A stretch of DNA of 64,000 bases from Planctomycetaceae bacterium (lineage in GTDB: Bacteria > Planctomycetota > Planctomycetia > Planctomycetales > Planctomycetaceae). This document shows, piece after piece, positions 27,048-36,045 of the stretch. The stretch covers positions 1-64,000 of the forward strand of contig JABURQ010000119.1 of the NCBI GenBank assembly GCA_014762625.1, read 5' to 3'. Under the pieces are notes generated by a model, which searched no databases, was not told the DNA's origin, and was given only the letters and a program-made list of their open reading frames with translations. The first letter of the stretch is position 1, and each line of letters opens with the position of its first letter. A program made the position numbers and the translations under genes.

Positions 27048-28498
27048 TTGTCCTGGTAAACCGATGAGTACTCGTCAAACATGGGCCGTAACTCTTTCAC
27101 GATCTCCGGATGTTGCTCGGCGACGTTGGTCGTTTCCAACGGATCGGTCTGATGGTCGAACAGCTCCACGAACTCCGGTTTCTTCTTGTCCGGGGGATAG
27201 ATCGTGAGACGATACCGATCGGTGCGCATCGTCGTTCCGCCTCGAAATTTGCTGAACGCCGCCGTCTTGCCCGGATGTTGAGGATCGTTCAGGACAGGTC
27301 TCAGTGAGAGACCGTCCAGCGTGAGTCCTTCCGTTGGTAAATCACAATAATCGGTCAAAGTGGGATAGAGATCGACCGTTTCGACGATCGCATCCGTCGA
27401 ACCGGGCGAAATGCCGGGAACGCGCACGATCAACGTACTCCGAACCGCTCGCTCGAAATTCGTATGCTTGCCCCAGATATTCTGATCGCCCAGGTGCCAG
27501 CCGTGATCGCCCCAGACAACGACAATCGTGTCCTGTTCCAATTCAAGTTCTTTCAACTCATCGAGCACCTTGCCGACTTGAGCATCGACATAACTGACGC
27601 AGGCATAATACGCATGTCGCAGGTGGCGATGGTGTTCAGGATCGTTCCGACTGCCGTCGGGATGTTTGTAGTTCCCGAACATTTCGCCGCTGCCGTGCCA
27701 CGATTGGGGCGCGATGCCTTCCGGTTTCTCGGGATTGGGAGACAGCTCGATGTCGGCGGGGTCGTAGAGATCGTAATATTTCTTCGGCGCACAGAACGGA
27801 AGATGTGGCTTGAAAAAACCGACCGCCAGTAGAAACGGCTGATCGTAGTTCTTCATTCGTCGTAAGGTTTCGACCGCCGATTTGGCGATCAAACCGTCCG
27901 GGTAACCTTCATCGTCCACATCGGCAGATTCAAACGGTGGTGATTGTCCCCGCGTTCGACCTTCGCCGCTCGCATAACCGAAGAACGAGGGCCAGCCGTG
28001 TTTCCATTTGCCATAGGGAAGACCGACTTCGTCCCAACTGAACGGCATCTCCAATCGTCCATCCCCTTCCAGTCCATAGGAGTAAACTCTCCCATCCGGT
28101 TGATGGCTGATTTTTCCAATGCAAACAGTGTGGTAGCCGTTGTCGCGGAAGAGTTGCGGGAACGAAGTCGCCCGGTCTTCCACGCCCGCCGCCAGCAGTG
28201 ACTGGATCGCACCGTTGGACTCGTGAATTCGCTTGGTCGGGCGATGTCCCGTGAGGAGCGCGTATCGCGAGGCACCACAGGTCGGCACTTGCACGTAATG
28301 GCGATTGAAGAGATGAGCCGTTGACGCAAACCGATCCAGATGCGGCGATTTGATGTGTGTTTCGTCGTAACATCCCAGTTCGGGTCGCAAATCGTCAACG
28401 GCGATGAACAGGACATTGGGTCGTTCGGCAGCATGCAACTCGGGGCAGATCATCACAGTGATGAGTGCAGCGATGATATGAATTCTCTGACAGCGCAT
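27044..28498 (-). CDS. Secreted sulfatase (iduronate-2-sulfatase-like)
   Basis: 484 residues from the ATG at 28498, which has AGGAG 5 bases upstream; an earlier ATG at 28516 lacks one. A signal peptide (IHIIAALITVMICPELHAAE) leads into PNVLFIAVDDLRPELGCY. The formylglycine motif is C74-GASR78 in VPTCGASRYALLTG, the CxAxR variant. VGFFKPHLPFCAP and VVWGDHGWHLGDQNIWGK are typical of the iduronate-2-sulfatase branch. It should desulfate carbohydrate polymers outside the cytoplasm. It overlaps the convergent dehydratase gene by four bases. Confidence 0.94.
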   Translation of the reverse strand: MRCQRIHIIAALITVMICPELHAAERPNVLFIAVDDLRPELGCYDETHIKSPHLDRFASTAHLFNRHYVQVPTCGASRYALLTGHRPTKRIHESNGAIQSLLAAGVEDRATSFPQLFRDNGYHTVCIGKISHQPDGRVYSYGLEGDGRLEMPFSWDEVGLPYGKWKHGWPSFFGYASGEGRTRGQSPPFESADVDDEGYPDGLIAKSAVETLRRMKNYDQPFLLAVGFFKPHLPFCAPKKYYDLYDPADIELSPNPEKPEGIAPQSWHGSGEMFGNYKHPDGSRNDPEHHRHLRHAYYACVSYVDAQVGKVLDELKELELEQDTIVVVWGDHGWHLGDQNIWGKHTNFERAVRSTLIVRVPGISPGSTDAIVETVDLYPTLTDYCDLPTEGLTLDGLSLRPVLNDPQHPGKTAAFSKFRGGTTMRTDRYRLTIYPPDKKKPEFVELFDHQTDPLETTNVAEQHPEIVKELRPMFDEYSSVYQDN

Positions 28499-28642
28499 CG
28501 GAACTCCTGCAGTCATATAAAAAAATGATTCTCAATGATGGTAACGCTCACTGTTTTGCATCTCATGTGCTGGTCTCAAAAAATGTGCTTTTGCTGTTTC
28601 TCAATGGGACGATTTCACAAGTCGTAAGTCCTTAAAGTTTCG

Positions 28643-28670
28643 AAGATGACAAATCGTAAGTTGTCATCTT
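28643..28670. repeat. Perfect 9-base palindrome with extra copies of its arm
   Basis: AAGATGACA (28643-28651) and TGTCATCTT (28662-28670) form a 9-base stem with a 10-base loop. The arm TGTCATCTT occurs again 8 bases further on (28679-28687). It could be an operator or a small structured RNA; it has no T-tract for termination. Confidence 0.6.
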
Positions 28671-28763
28671 GTCAGATTGTCATCTTGGGACGAAACCCGA
28701 TGGTTTTGCCCGGTTTTGAATCCCTCTAGGCGCGAAATGTGTTTTCGGAAGTGTTTGGGAATC

Positions 28764-28825
28764 GTGCTTTGATTTTGGTGCTTGGTCTTTCGTATGCAAC
28801 GCACAAAGAACAAACATCAAAACAC
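28764..28825. repeat. Diverged relative of the 1588-1649 inverted repeat
   Basis: The right arm (ACAAAGAACAAACATC then AAAACAC, 28803-28825) shares the ACAAAGAACAAA core with the element at 1634, and the left arm starting GTGCTTTGATTTT at 28764 is its imperfect complement. Both sites are in long gene-free spacers. Confidence 0.45.
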
Positions 28826-29138
28826 TCTCTCTAAAAAATATCAAATCGCCAAAGATCACGGCACACTCAAAACTTCAAACTTCACACTCTCTGTAACTCT
28901 GGTACGCGCGATTCTTCAAGACCAATTTGAGCCGCGAGCGCCAGCTCGTCGGTCGAATCTCGTTAACAGCTGCGATTATCACTCACGCATCGACGGATGC
29001 ATGAACTTGGAGAGATCCAGCTTGGTACAAAACGCATAACTCGGTTCAGATCCACGTGCTCGCGCACGAGGCTCTCATCAAATCTTTTGTCGCTAGCAAC
29101 TCGCTAAGCGAGTTTGCTCGCACGCAGGCTATGGCGTT

Positions 29139-29303
29139 TAGCAGCCCGTTGAAAAACTCAATTTTGCTGCGAATGGTTTTTTGAGCTGAATCACGTCGTC
29201 ACAAATTCTCGATGAATCATGGGATTCACCTGCGAATTTCTTCCTTGTGTACATCTCAAAACTCTCATTCTCGCGGACAAATCCGTTTATCAACACGCTG
29301 CTA
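29139..29303. repeat. Three-copy repeat family, copy 2 (medium form)
   Basis: A 165-base copy bounded by TAGCAGC and GCTGCTA, with the same terminal inverted repeats as copies 1 and 3. It keeps interior sequence missing from copy 1 (29202-29268) and lacks the 93-base segment found only in copy 3, having CATGGG at that point. It lies 4 bases after the stop codon of the lactonase gene (minus strand), with the right-hand end toward the gene. Confidence 0.85.
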
Positions 29304-29307
29304 GGGG

Positions 29308-30465
29308 CTACGACCGTTCCAGAAACCTCACGCAGACACATGCGGGCACAGTAATTTCCTGTCCGGTCGGTTCGGGAAGTCCCGTGTCCTGATTCACCTT
29401 GAAGACGACGATGTTGTCGCTGTTCTGGTGAGCGGCCAGTAGCCAGTTGCCGTCCGGCGTCAGGTTGAAGTTACGGGGAATCTTGCCGCCGCTGGAGACG
29501 ATTCCCGCTTTTTCCAACAGGCCCGTGTTTTGATCGACTTTGAAGACGGCGATCGAGTTCGGCCCGCGATTTGAGACGTAGACGAACTTGCCATTCGGAT
29601 GGACGCGTACTTCGGCGGTCGAATTTCCTTCCAGTGGTGTGCCGTCGGGCACGGTTGAGATTGTTTGCAGGGGATTCAGAATCCCTCGTTCAGCGTCGAA
29701 TTCATACGCTGTCACCGACAACAGGATTTCATTATTGCTGTAGGCGAACTTGTTCGACGGATGAAAGGCGAAATGACGCGGTCCGCCGCCGAGCGGTGTT
29801 TTGACGAACGGGCTTTCGTTTGGTTTGAGAGATCCGGTGTTCGGGTCGAAGCGGTAGATCAGGATCTTATCGAGTCCGAGATCGGCGGCGACGGCGAAGT
29901 TGTTTTCCAGATCGGTGTTGATGGAGTGAGCATGCGGTCCCTGCTGACGACGGGGATTGACGCTCGATCCCTCGTGTTGAATGAACGAACTCGCTTCTAC
30001 CAGAGAACCATCCTTTTTCAACGGCAAGCAGACGACACTGCCGCCACCGTAATTCGCCGCGAGAACATTTTTGCCGCTCGGATCGACAATCAGATGGCAC
30101 GGTCCCGCACCGCCGCTCGACTGACTGTTGATTTTGGTCAGTTCTCCCGTTTTCGGATCGAGACTGTAACCCACCACGCCGCCGACCGGTTTACCGTCGG
30201 AGTCGCTCACTTCGCTGACGGCGTAGAGGTGTTTGCCGTCCGGATGAATGGCGAGGAAGGAAGGGTTTTTGGTTTCCGCAGCGAGCTCAGCTTCGGACAG
30301 CTTTCCTGTCGCGGTATCAAATTCAGAGCGATAAATGCCTTTGCTGTCTCCTCGGGTGTAGGTTCCGAAGTAGACCCAGAGTTTCTCTCCGGCGGCGGCG
30401 GTCGAAGCGACAGTCATCAGGCAAATCCCGGTCAGAATCGATAAGAATGTCTTGTGGTTCATCAT
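29308..30465 (-). CDS. Secreted lactonase-family beta-propeller (6-phosphogluconolactonase type)
   Basis: 385 residues with a signal peptide (FLSILTGICLMTVASTAAAGE). The rest is a seven-bladed propeller of the lactonase family: LWVYFGTYTRGDSKGIYRSEFD, repeated FLAIHPDGKHLYAVSE, ISTVPDGT and FNLTPDGNWLLAAHQ blades. Cytoplasmic homologues open 6-phosphogluconolactone; exported ones in planctomycetes probably act on other lactones or glycans. AGGAGA precedes the ATG. Repeat copy 2 begins directly after its stop. Confidence 0.92.
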   Translation of the reverse strand: MMNHKTFLSILTGICLMTVASTAAAGEKLWVYFGTYTRGDSKGIYRSEFDTATGKLSEAELAAETKNPSFLAIHPDGKHLYAVSEVSDSDGKPVGGVVGYSLDPKTGELTKINSQSSGGAGPCHLIVDPSGKNVLAANYGGGSVVCLPLKKDGSLVEASSFIQHEGSSVNPRRQQGPHAHSINTDLENNFAVAADLGLDKILIYRFDPNTGSLKPNESPFVKTPLGGGPRHFAFHPSNKFAYSNNEILLSVTAYEFDAERGILNPLQTISTVPDGTPLEGNSTAEVRVHPNGKFVYVSNRGPNSIAVFKVDQNTGLLEKAGIVSSGGKIPRNFNLTPDGNWLLAAHQNSDNIVVFKVNQDTGLPEPTGQEITVPACVCVRFLERS

Positions 30466-30649
30466 AGAAGTTCTCCTAAAGTGGTTCCCATCATTTAACA
30501 GACGATGAGCGGATGACTCAAGCGGCGATTCTTAAAATGCCGGGAACCGGTTCTCGACATCCGAAATCTGCTTGATTCAAGCGGTCTCTCCCATCACTAT
30601 CAAGGAACTGAAAGAAGACTGGATTCCGCACACGCAATTGAGAGTAGCT

Positions 30650-31768
30650 ATGACCGACACCACCGTTTCCGAGACGCAAAATCACTCCGACAACAGTTTC
30701 AACCGCCGTGCCTTCCTGACCGCCGCTCTGACTGGAGTCGCGGGAACGGCTCTGGCTCGCGATTATGGTCCGGGAGCGGCTCCGGTCAGATATCCCGATC
30801 CCGATATCGTGACGCTCGATGATCGATTCAAAAAGTACGCACTCGGCAACACACCCATTCAACGAATCCACACCGGAACGCTCTGGGCCGAAGGGCCCGC
30901 CTGGAACGGCGTCGGTCGCTATCTTCTCTGGAGCGACATTCCCAATAACCGCCAGCTCCGTTATCTCGAAGAAGACAATCACGTCACCGAACAGTTTCGC
31001 TTTCCCTCGGGTAACAGCAACGGCAATACGTTCGATTATCAGGGCCGGCAGATTTCCTGTCAGCACGGCCCCCGTCGCGTGGTCCGTTACGAATACGACG
31101 GCACCGTCACAGTCTTGGCAGACAAATTCGAGGGGAAAGAGTTCAACGCCCCCAACGACGCCGTTGTCCATCCCGAAGACGGGGCAATCTGGTTCACGGA
31201 TCCCGGTTACGGTGGATTGATGAACTACGAAGGGAACCGACTCGAGACCGGTTCGGTGCAACCGAACCAGAAAGAAGCCGTGTACCGGATCGACGCCCAG
31301 ACCGGCAAGATCACCAAGCTGACCGACGAGATTTTCAAACCGAACGGTCTCTGCTTCTCCAATGACTACAAAAAACTGTACGTCGCCGACACCGGGTCCT
31401 CGCACTACAAAGAAGCCGATAAGGAGATCAAAGTCTGGGACATTGTGGACGGCAAGACCGTCAAAAACGGACGCACATTCGCTTCCATGAAAATGGAACT
31501 TAACGGCGAAATCGTCGCCGGAATGGCGGACGGCATCCGTTGCGATACCGATGGAAATATCTGGTCGTCCGCCGGCTGGGTGGGCGACGGTTACGACGGC
31601 GTGCATATTTTCGCGGCCGAGGACGGTGCCCGGATCGGGCAAATTCGTCTGCCGGAGATCTGCTCGAACGTCTGTTTCGGCGGTACAAAGCGAAATCGCT
31701 TGTTTATGACAGCCAGCCAATCGGTCTATAGCGTTTATACGGAAACCAAGGGCGCGCATATCAGCTGA
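30650..31768 (+). CDS. Tat-exported SMP-30/gluconolactonase-type protein
   Basis: 372 residues from the ATG at 30650 (frame open to 30572). A twin-arginine signal (FNRRAFLTAALTGVAGTALA) is followed by an SMP-30 six-bladed propeller: GPAWNGVGRYLLWSDIPNN with the metal-binding glutamate just before it, FNAPNDAVVHPEDGAIWFTDP, PNGLCFSNDYKKLYVADTG and DGIRCDTDGNIWSS. The last three supply the Asn/Asp ligands. It would hydrolyse sugar lactones such as gluconolactone in the periplasm, complementing the sugar dehydrogenases in the window. It diverges from the other lactonase gene. Confidence 0.93.
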   Translation: MTDTTVSETQNHSDNSFNRRAFLTAALTGVAGTALARDYGPGAAPVRYPDPDIVTLDDRFKKYALGNTPIQRIHTGTLWAEGPAWNGVGRYLLWSDIPNNRQLRYLEEDNHVTEQFRFPSGNSNGNTFDYQGRQISCQHGPRRVVRYEYDGTVTVLADKFEGKEFNAPNDAVVHPEDGAIWFTDPGYGGLMNYEGNRLETGSVQPNQKEAVYRIDAQTGKITKLTDEIFKPNGLCFSNDYKKLYVADTGSSHYKEADKEIKVWDIVDGKTVKNGRTFASMKMELNGEIVAGMADGIRCDTDGNIWSSAGWVGDGYDGVHIFAAEDGARIGQIRLPEICSNVCFGGTKRNRLFMTASQSVYSVYTETKGAHIS

Positions 31769-31797
31769 GTCGCGATATTGACAACTGGAAAATTGCC

Positions 31798-31913
31798 TTG
31801 CGTCCTATCCACGTCAGTAATGAGGGAGTGAATGTCTTTCAGGCCGGTGGAACCGGCCCTACACCCCAAATGAATAAGACTTCAAAATCGGATTGCGTCC
31901 TATCCACGCCAGT
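31798..31913. repeat. Pair of direct repeats upstream of the DUF1501 gene
   Basis: TTGCGTCCTATCCACGTCAGT (31798-31818) recurs as TTGCGTCCTATCCACGCCAGT (31893-31913) with a single difference, 95 bases apart. Between them is a short perfect hairpin, GGCCGGT/ACCGGCC at 31841-31857. The second repeat ends 14 bases before the ATG of the DUF1501 gene. Confidence 0.8.
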
Positions 31914-31927
31914 TGATATGATGAGGC

Positions 31928-33310
31928 ATGCTCACTTTTCACGATCAAACTCGACGCGAATTCCTGCGCCTCGGCTCTCTCGCCATGGGGGGAGCCGCGG
32001 TTGCGCCGTTGCTTTCGCTCGAGGCACAAGCGGCGGTCAAATCGGCCGTCCTTACCGGGAAGTCGGTGATTTTCCTCTTCATGCACGGCGGACCGTCTCA
32101 GATCGAGACCTTCGATCCGAAAATGGAGATGCCGGCGGAAATCCGTTCCGCAACCGGTGAAGTTTCGACCAGAATACCCGGCGTCACCTTCGGAGGAACG
32201 TTCCCGAAACTCGCTCAACTGGCGGATAAGATCTCTATTGTCCGATCCTTCACTACCGGAAACGGCAATCACGATATCAAGCCGATCGTCGGCAAGGATA
32301 CCTTCGGAGCCAATCTCGGTTCTCTCTACGCTCGCGTCGCGGGGACGAATCACCCCACCACGGGACTCCCCAATAACGTGGCGCTCTTTCCGCGAGCCGT
32401 GGATCCCGAACGGATGGAACGGATCAAAAACTTCGGACGCTTCGATGCGACGGGCGAAATCGGTGCCGCTTATGCCCCGTTTATTCCCGGAGCGGGGGGC
32501 GACTTACAGGAGAATATGAAGCTCAAGCTGCCGCTGGACAGAATCGGCGATCGGCAAACGCTGCTCTCTTCGCTCGACGTCGCCCGCTGGGTGCTCGACA
32601 ATTCGTCCAACGCCGGAAAAATTGACTCCTTGCGAACACAGGCCTTCGATACCATTCTCGGTGGTGCTGCCGATGCGTTCGATCTTTCCAAAGAAGATGC
32701 GAAAACGGTGGAACGCTACGACACCGCCCCCCTCGTCAAGCCGGACGACATCAGCAAGAGGTGGAACAATTACGAACGCTACGTCGATAATGCCATGACG
32801 CTTGGCAAGCTGCTGCTGATGGCGCGTCGCTTGTGTGAACGAGGCGTCGGTTTCGTCACCGTCACCACGAACTTCGTCTGGGATATGCACGCCGACAACA
32901 ACAACGCCGGCGTCGACGAAGGAATGCGGTACATGGGACTGCCGTTCGATCATGCGGTCTCCGCCCTGATCGAAGACATCCACCAGCGCGGCCTGGAAAA
33001 TGACATTCTCCTCGTCTGTTGCGGAGAAATGGGCCGCAACCCGCGGATTAACGCCCGCGGCGGTCGCGATCACTGGGGCGCGTTGGCCCCGCTGATGCTG
33101 TCAGGCGGTGGACTTGCGATGGGGCAGGTGATCGGCCAATCGAAGCGGGACGCCTCCCAACCACTCACCTCGCCGCAAACCATTCAGAACCTGCTCGCCA
33201 CGGTTCTGCATACCCAGTTCCACGTCGGCGAACTCCGTCTGCAACAGGAACTGCCTGGCGACCTGACCCGGACGATGGCAAGCTGGGACCCGATTCCGGG
33301 ACTGGTGTGA
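31928..33310 (+). CDS. Tat-exported DUF1501 protein
   Basis: 460 residues. A twin-arginine signal (QTRREFLRLGSLAMGGAAVAP) is followed by the DUF1501 alkaline-phosphatase-like fold: VIFLFMHGGPSQIETFDPK, IVRSFTTGNGNHDI and, near the C-terminus, VCCGEMGRNPRINARGGRDHW, which carry putative metal ligands. The family is abundant in planctomycetes and usually paired with a DUF1553/1549 cytochrome gene, which is absent here. Function is unknown. The only upstream purine run, GAGG, is very close to the ATG. Confidence 0.92.
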   Translation: MLTFHDQTRREFLRLGSLAMGGAAVAPLLSLEAQAAVKSAVLTGKSVIFLFMHGGPSQIETFDPKMEMPAEIRSATGEVSTRIPGVTFGGTFPKLAQLADKISIVRSFTTGNGNHDIKPIVGKDTFGANLGSLYARVAGTNHPTTGLPNNVALFPRAVDPERMERIKNFGRFDATGEIGAAYAPFIPGAGGDLQENMKLKLPLDRIGDRQTLLSSLDVARWVLDNSSNAGKIDSLRTQAFDTILGGAADAFDLSKEDAKTVERYDTAPLVKPDDISKRWNNYERYVDNAMTLGKLLLMARRLCERGVGFVTVTTNFVWDMHADNNNAGVDEGMRYMGLPFDHAVSALIEDIHQRGLENDILLVCCGEMGRNPRINARGGRDHWGALAPLMLSGGGLAMGQVIGQSKRDASQPLTSPQTIQNLLATVLHTQFHVGELRLQQELPGDLTRTMASWDPIPGLV

Positions 33311-33376
33311 TTCGAGTAAGTTTTCTGTTCGAGAATAACCGGTTCTTTGTCGCACCACTCTTTATTCTCGCTTCCA

Positions 33377-34795
33377 TCACTCCCTATTTTCGGATGAACT
33401 GACAGGAACGGTGACCGGTTTGCTCTTCACCGGTGCTTTGTTGTTCGCCGACATCCAGCGATAAAGTCCGATGGGGTAGCGCAGCACGCGCAAGGGAGTA
33501 ACGCCGATCAGGACGGTCACCACCTGTGAAGTGTCGTGGACGTCGGGCTCGTGAATCCGCTGGACGACGCCGACTGCGACGAATCGCAGGATCATGCTCC
33601 CGAAGAACAGGACGTGGAAGCCGTTGATGACGATTCCACCCAGCGAAGCAGACCAGCCTTCCATCCCGCTCAATAATGCACCGCTCACGACCGCCGTCAG
33701 TCCCCCACACAGCCCGGCGATGGCCGTTCCGGCGGCGATAAACATCGTCCGGTTGGCGGCGGGAGAGTTTTTAAGGAGAAATCCGTTGTTGGCGATGGCG
33801 AAACCGGTGTTGAGTGCCATATCGAACATAAACACGGGAACCAGGAAAATGAACGCAGTCGTGGGATCGCGCGGCGTGAGGAGCAGAGCGATCATATTGA
33901 TCGACTTCAGAGCCGTGCAGATGACGAGAATCGGACGATTTCCGAAGTCCTCCGCCATTCTCCCGAACCAGCGAGAGCTGAACGCTCCGCCGATCCAGCC
34001 CAATGTCCACAACAGGAGAACCTGCGGCAGGCTCATCCCGATTTCGCTGAGGAGATACAGGCTGATGAAGGGAGCTCCCACCATCGCGGCGATGTGCCAG
34101 AAAGACATAAACCCGATGAACGACCGGAATCCCCGATGACGAATGGGACCGCTCAGTATCTCTCCCAGCGTTGCTTGCGGAAGGTGGGTCACCTCTGGTT
34201 CGTCCACTCGGTAAAAGAGACAGACATCGGCTACCCCCAAGACACCTCCCACCGCCACTATCAGCGCGAAAGCGGCAATAATATCCAGACTCGACTGCGT
34301 CAGGATCAGAGCAATTCCTCCGAGAGAGAGGGCGGCTGCGGCCTGCATCCAGAGGTGACGAATTCCCCAATAGCGATTGAGCCCCTGATGAGGTAGATAA
34401 TCTCCCATCCAGGATAGCCACAGAGGCGTGCAGAAGTGGAGCGCTCCTTGATTGACGGCGGAAACGACCAAAAACGACCACAACCAGAACACGTCCGAAA
34501 TCTCGGGGAAGAGCCAGGGACCGGCGGCGACCGGGATACAAATCGATCGCTGCACGATCGACAGACTCATCCACAAGCGGCGTCGATAGGTCATCCGATT
34601 GACGAGATACGCCGAGAGGAACTGCATAAACAGCATCCCGGTCGGCAGAGCCCCCAGGATGCCGATATGCAGACCCGTACCACCCAACTCCCGGGCAAAC
34701 TCAATCGAGGCCACTGAAGTCGTGGATTGCGTGTAGATCATGCCGAAGCAGCCGGCAATGATAATCACGATCTTTGCGGTCTGAAGGGACCACAT
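33377..34795 (-). CDS. Major facilitator superfamily transporter
   Basis: 472 residues from the ATG at 34795, where AGGAAC lies upstream (the frame is open from a TTG at 34855). About twelve membrane segments are visible, with the charged loops of MFS proteins such as NRMTYRRRLW and SSRWFGRMAEDFGNR between helices. It has a long cytoplasmic C-terminus. No substrate can be inferred. It is convergent with the DUF1501 gene and stands alone. Confidence 0.85.
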   Translation of the reverse strand: MWSLQTAKIVIIIAGCFGMIYTQSTTSVASIEFARELGGTGLHIGILGALPTGMLFMQFLSAYLVNRMTYRRRLWMSLSIVQRSICIPVAAGPWLFPEISDVFWLWSFLVVSAVNQGALHFCTPLWLSWMGDYLPHQGLNRYWGIRHLWMQAAAALSLGGIALILTQSSLDIIAAFALIVAVGGVLGVADVCLFYRVDEPEVTHLPQATLGEILSGPIRHRGFRSFIGFMSFWHIAAMVGAPFISLYLLSEIGMSLPQVLLLWTLGWIGGAFSSRWFGRMAEDFGNRPILVICTALKSINMIALLLTPRDPTTAFIFLVPVFMFDMALNTGFAIANNGFLLKNSPAANRTMFIAAGTAIAGLCGGLTAVVSGALLSGMEGWSASLGGIVINGFHVLFFGSMILRFVAVGVVQRIHEPDVHDTSQVVTVLIGVTPLRVLRYPIGLYRWMSANNKAPVKSKPVTVPVSSSENRE

Positions 34796-35326
34796 ACGGG
34801 AGGTTCCTGAAAGGCGGGAGAGACCAAATGTCTCAGTTATCAATAATTTGGTCAAGCGATCATGGTCAACGGGCCGCTTTGCGATTCTGATTCGGAACGC
34901 TCATCCGCAAATTGAAATCGTATCTTATCCATTTGGCAATTTACCGGGAAGTCAGAATAGTCCGTTCTGCTTCAACTTTGCCTCAGGAAAACATTGACGG
35001 CAGGTAATTTGTTCTTCATCGCTTCGATAAAGTCTCGCTTTCAATTTCGGAGTTGAGCCTTCCTGCGAATGCTTTGACTGATGAAATTGCAAATCGCCAT
35101 TTTCGAGTTGAGTCCCGATCCCTCAGGTTGTCAGTTCAGCCCTCAAAGCATCATGGGTTCTGGAGTGAGTGTCTTTGAATGATGAATTCATCGTGTCTGT
35201 AAGTTCGACTGTGAACCGAACTTATCCCATTCGGAGGCCGGGAATCCGTAAATCGGCATGACGCATGCAGTTCATTGGTGTTACCGAGACATCACCTAAC
35301 CTCATTGCACTGAGAGGAGTTAATCC
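34796..35326. other. Gene-free divergent spacer
   Basis: About 530 bases with no supported reading frame. It must contain the promoters of the divergent MFS and PH/zinc-ribbon genes. No repeat of the three-copy family and no clear operator palindrome was seen. The AGGAG at 35313 belongs to the gene at 35327. Confidence 0.5.
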
Positions 35327-35983
35327 ATGTCGACTGCCGTTGAACAAATTGCCTACGAGTGTCCCCACTGTCAAACCGCGATGCATATCGATGAAGATAT
35401 CGTGGGGGAAGTCATGGATTGCCCCAATTGTGACAAGCCGTTCCGCGTCAAAGTTCCGGAAGCCACTCCCGTGAGCGACGATCAGCTTCCGGAAGATGCC
35501 CCGGATGTTGCTTCCGCAGAACGTGACGAAAAAGACCTGGTATCAGTGCACCCCTCCATGTTTCGAGCGCATCCGATACGTTTCCTCGGAGAGTCGGCAA
35601 TGATGCTGGTGGGATTCGTCTTACTGGGAATGGCGGCCTCGGGACAGTTACTGATGTCTGCCTGGTTGCAATACACCCTGGGAGGGCTGCTGGCTGTGGC
35701 CGGTGCGGGACTGATGACCTACTGGTGGCTGACAATCATCTATACGACTCTATCGGTGACCAATAACAGATCGCTACTGCGACACGGGATCTTCGCCCGC
35801 TATACGACTGAAGTGCGACATGATGATGTCCGGAACATTCAGGTCGAACAGAATATCTATCAACGCGTTGTGGGAATCGGCGACATCGCCATTTCAAGTG
35901 CCGGTCAGGACGATCTGGAGGTCGATGCGAACGGGATTCCTCGACCGAAGGAAATTGCCGAGACGGTGCGCGAGCTTCAATAG
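35327..35983 (+). CDS. Zinc-ribbon + bacterial PH-domain membrane protein
   Basis: 218 residues. A four-cysteine zinc ribbon occupies the N-terminus (ECPHC, C12/C15; DCPNC, C32/C35). Two membrane helices (about 85-135) follow, then a DUF304-type PH-like domain with the HDDVRNIQVEQNIYQRVVGIGDIAI segment. It is a paralogue of the 158-residue protein at 18640, which lacks the zinc ribbon. Function is unknown, probably at the membrane. AGGAG precedes the ATG by 9 bases, and a strong terminator follows. Confidence 0.9.
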   Translation: MSTAVEQIAYECPHCQTAMHIDEDIVGEVMDCPNCDKPFRVKVPEATPVSDDQLPEDAPDVASAERDEKDLVSVHPSMFRAHPIRFLGESAMMLVGFVLLGMAASGQLLMSAWLQYTLGGLLAVAGAGLMTYWWLTIIYTTLSVTNNRSLLRHGIFARYTTEVRHDDVRNIQVEQNIYQRVVGIGDIAISSAGQDDLEVDANGIPRPKEIAETVRELQ

Positions 35984-36009
35984 AGAATCGAGAATTGAAA
36001 AATCACGAG

Positions 36010-36037
36010 CGCGGAAGAAACGTCCTTCCGCGTTTTT
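36010..36037 (+). terminator. Terminator of the zinc-ribbon/PH gene
   Basis: A perfect 8-base stem CGCGGAAG (36010-36017) with CTTCCGCG (36025-36032), a 7-base loop and TTTTT after it. It lies between convergent genes and may also act on the opposite strand. Confidence 0.9.
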
Positions 36038-36045
36038 CTTTGCGC

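Larger units (their letters stand above)
28499..29138. other. Gene-free spacer with small palindromes
   Basis: About 640 bases without a supportable gene, upstream of the sulfatase at 28498. It contains a hairpin at 28643-28670, a diverged long inverted repeat at 28764-28825, a small AACTCGC/GCGAGTT hairpin near 29100, and ends at repeat copy 2. The composition is AT-rich for part of its length, suggesting decayed or foreign sequence. Confidence 0.5.

Noticed and set aside
30518-31759. 413-residue minus-strand open frame opposite the SMP-30 gene
   Set aside because: It is antisense to a motif-complete protein, has no plausible domain or start, and is a composition shadow.
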